7,334 nt of DNA. It comes from Gammaproteobacteria bacterium. Lineage in GTDB: Bacteria > Pseudomonadota > Gammaproteobacteria > Steroidobacterales > Steroidobacteraceae. Shown one piece after another: positions 7,201 through 7,334 of this stretch (position 1 is its first letter; every line of letters starts with the position of its first letter). The stretch covers positions 1-7,334 of the forward strand of contig RFTM01000081.1 in NCBI GenBank assembly GCA_009923475.1. Reading direction: 5' to 3'. Below the pieces are notes generated by a model that did not search any database, was not told where the DNA came from, and saw only the letters and a list, made by a program, of their open reading frames with translations. A program made the position numbers and the translations under genes.

Positions 7201-7211
7201 TGCAGCGCCTC
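7197..7211 (-). promoter_or_regulatory. ribosome site and GTGA stop/start overlap
   Basis: On the minus strand GAGG (7211-7208) is followed 7 nt later by GTGA, in which the GTG start of the GH13 gene (7200-7198) overlaps the TGA stop of the upstream gene (7199-7197). This 4-bp overlap is typical of translational coupling within an operon and supports the GTG start. Confidence 0.7.
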
Positions 7212-7334
7212 GAAGCGGATCGCGAAGCCGCCGCCGGCGGCCACCGGGATCTCCCAACGCTCGCCGTGCGCGGCCTTGCGCTGCTCGATCACGATGGCGA
7301 AGGGGTCCTTGTCCCAGCCCGCGCCCGCGCCGTC
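7197..7334 (-). CDS. C-terminal end of a probable GH97 alpha-glucosidase (partial)
   Basis: Forty-five codons and a stop are visible; the 5' part lies beyond the right edge. The tail begins DGAGAGWDKDPFAIVIEQR and ends VAAGGGFAIRFEALQ. The pattern 'DG.GA.W..NP..I..R' followed by a strand ending 'APGGG.AIRF' is the usual end of the C-terminal beta-sandwich in GH97 enzymes of the SusB type. These hydrolyse maltooligosaccharides to glucose, many with calcium. This identification rests on a short conserved tail and on context, as GH97 and GH13 genes commonly sit together in starch-utilisation loci. Another glycoside hydrolase with a similar sandwich domain, such as GH31, remains possible. Confidence 0.6.
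   Translation of the reverse strand, partial: DGAGAGWDKDPFAIVIEQRKAAHGERWEIPVAAGGGFAIRFEALQ

Noticed and set aside
7201..7257. ATG start at 7257 for the GH13 gene
   Set aside because: It would add 19 Arg/Gly-rich residues before the signal peptide and overlap the upstream gene by about 60 bp. The GTG at 7200 has a ribosome site and the standard 4-bp overlap.

Overview
The window is GC-rich DNA, dense in genes, with four complete protein genes and the last 45 codons of a fifth. The gene families are a gammaproteobacterial-type NDH-2, a beta-propeller phytase, a TonB-dependent receptor of the Caulobacter/Xanthomonas class, and a GH13 enzyme beside a probable GH97 enzyme. Together with an outer membrane receptor and several signal peptides, they point to a high-GC Gram-negative proteobacterium. 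The best guess is Gammaproteobacteria of the Xanthomonadales/Lysobacterales type or a nearby order. This placement is inferred from family resemblance, not from a search.

Layout from left to right. (1) Bases 1-127 hold an upstream region with a weak candidate promoter and possibly the first 13 codons of a divergent gene. (2) ndh (128-1450, +) encodes the non-proton-pumping NADH:quinone dehydrogenase. (3) A 260-bp convergent spacer has a T6 tract and a weak terminator-like hairpin. (4) A secreted beta-propeller phytase follows (1711-2796, -). (5) A 215-bp divergent spacer carries three copies of a TGCAA core at an exact 11-bp period. (6) A 925-residue TonB-dependent outer membrane receptor follows (3012-5789, +). 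(7) An exported GH13 alpha-amylase-family enzyme (5779-7200, -) overlaps the receptor tail to tail by 11 bp. (8) The GH13 gene is preceded, with a 4-bp GTGA overlap, by the 3' end of a probable GH97 glucosidase (7197-7334, -).

Two nutrient modules appear to meet here. The phytase and the receptor are divergent and share one control region, so they read as a phytate-phosphorus module: extracytoplasmic release of phosphate from inositol phosphates plus TonB-driven import through the outer membrane. The GH97-GH13 pair is a translationally coupled starch/maltodextrin operon that continues to the right of the window. Receptors of this class also import maltodextrins, so the receptor could serve either side; its shared promoter region favours phytase. 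ndh is an unrelated housekeeping respiratory gene.

I found no mobile element, CRISPR array, tRNA or rRNA, and no sign of an unprecedented system. The points most worth a second look are the 11-bp repeats between phytase and receptor and the 19-bp palindrome that contains both convergent stop codons.
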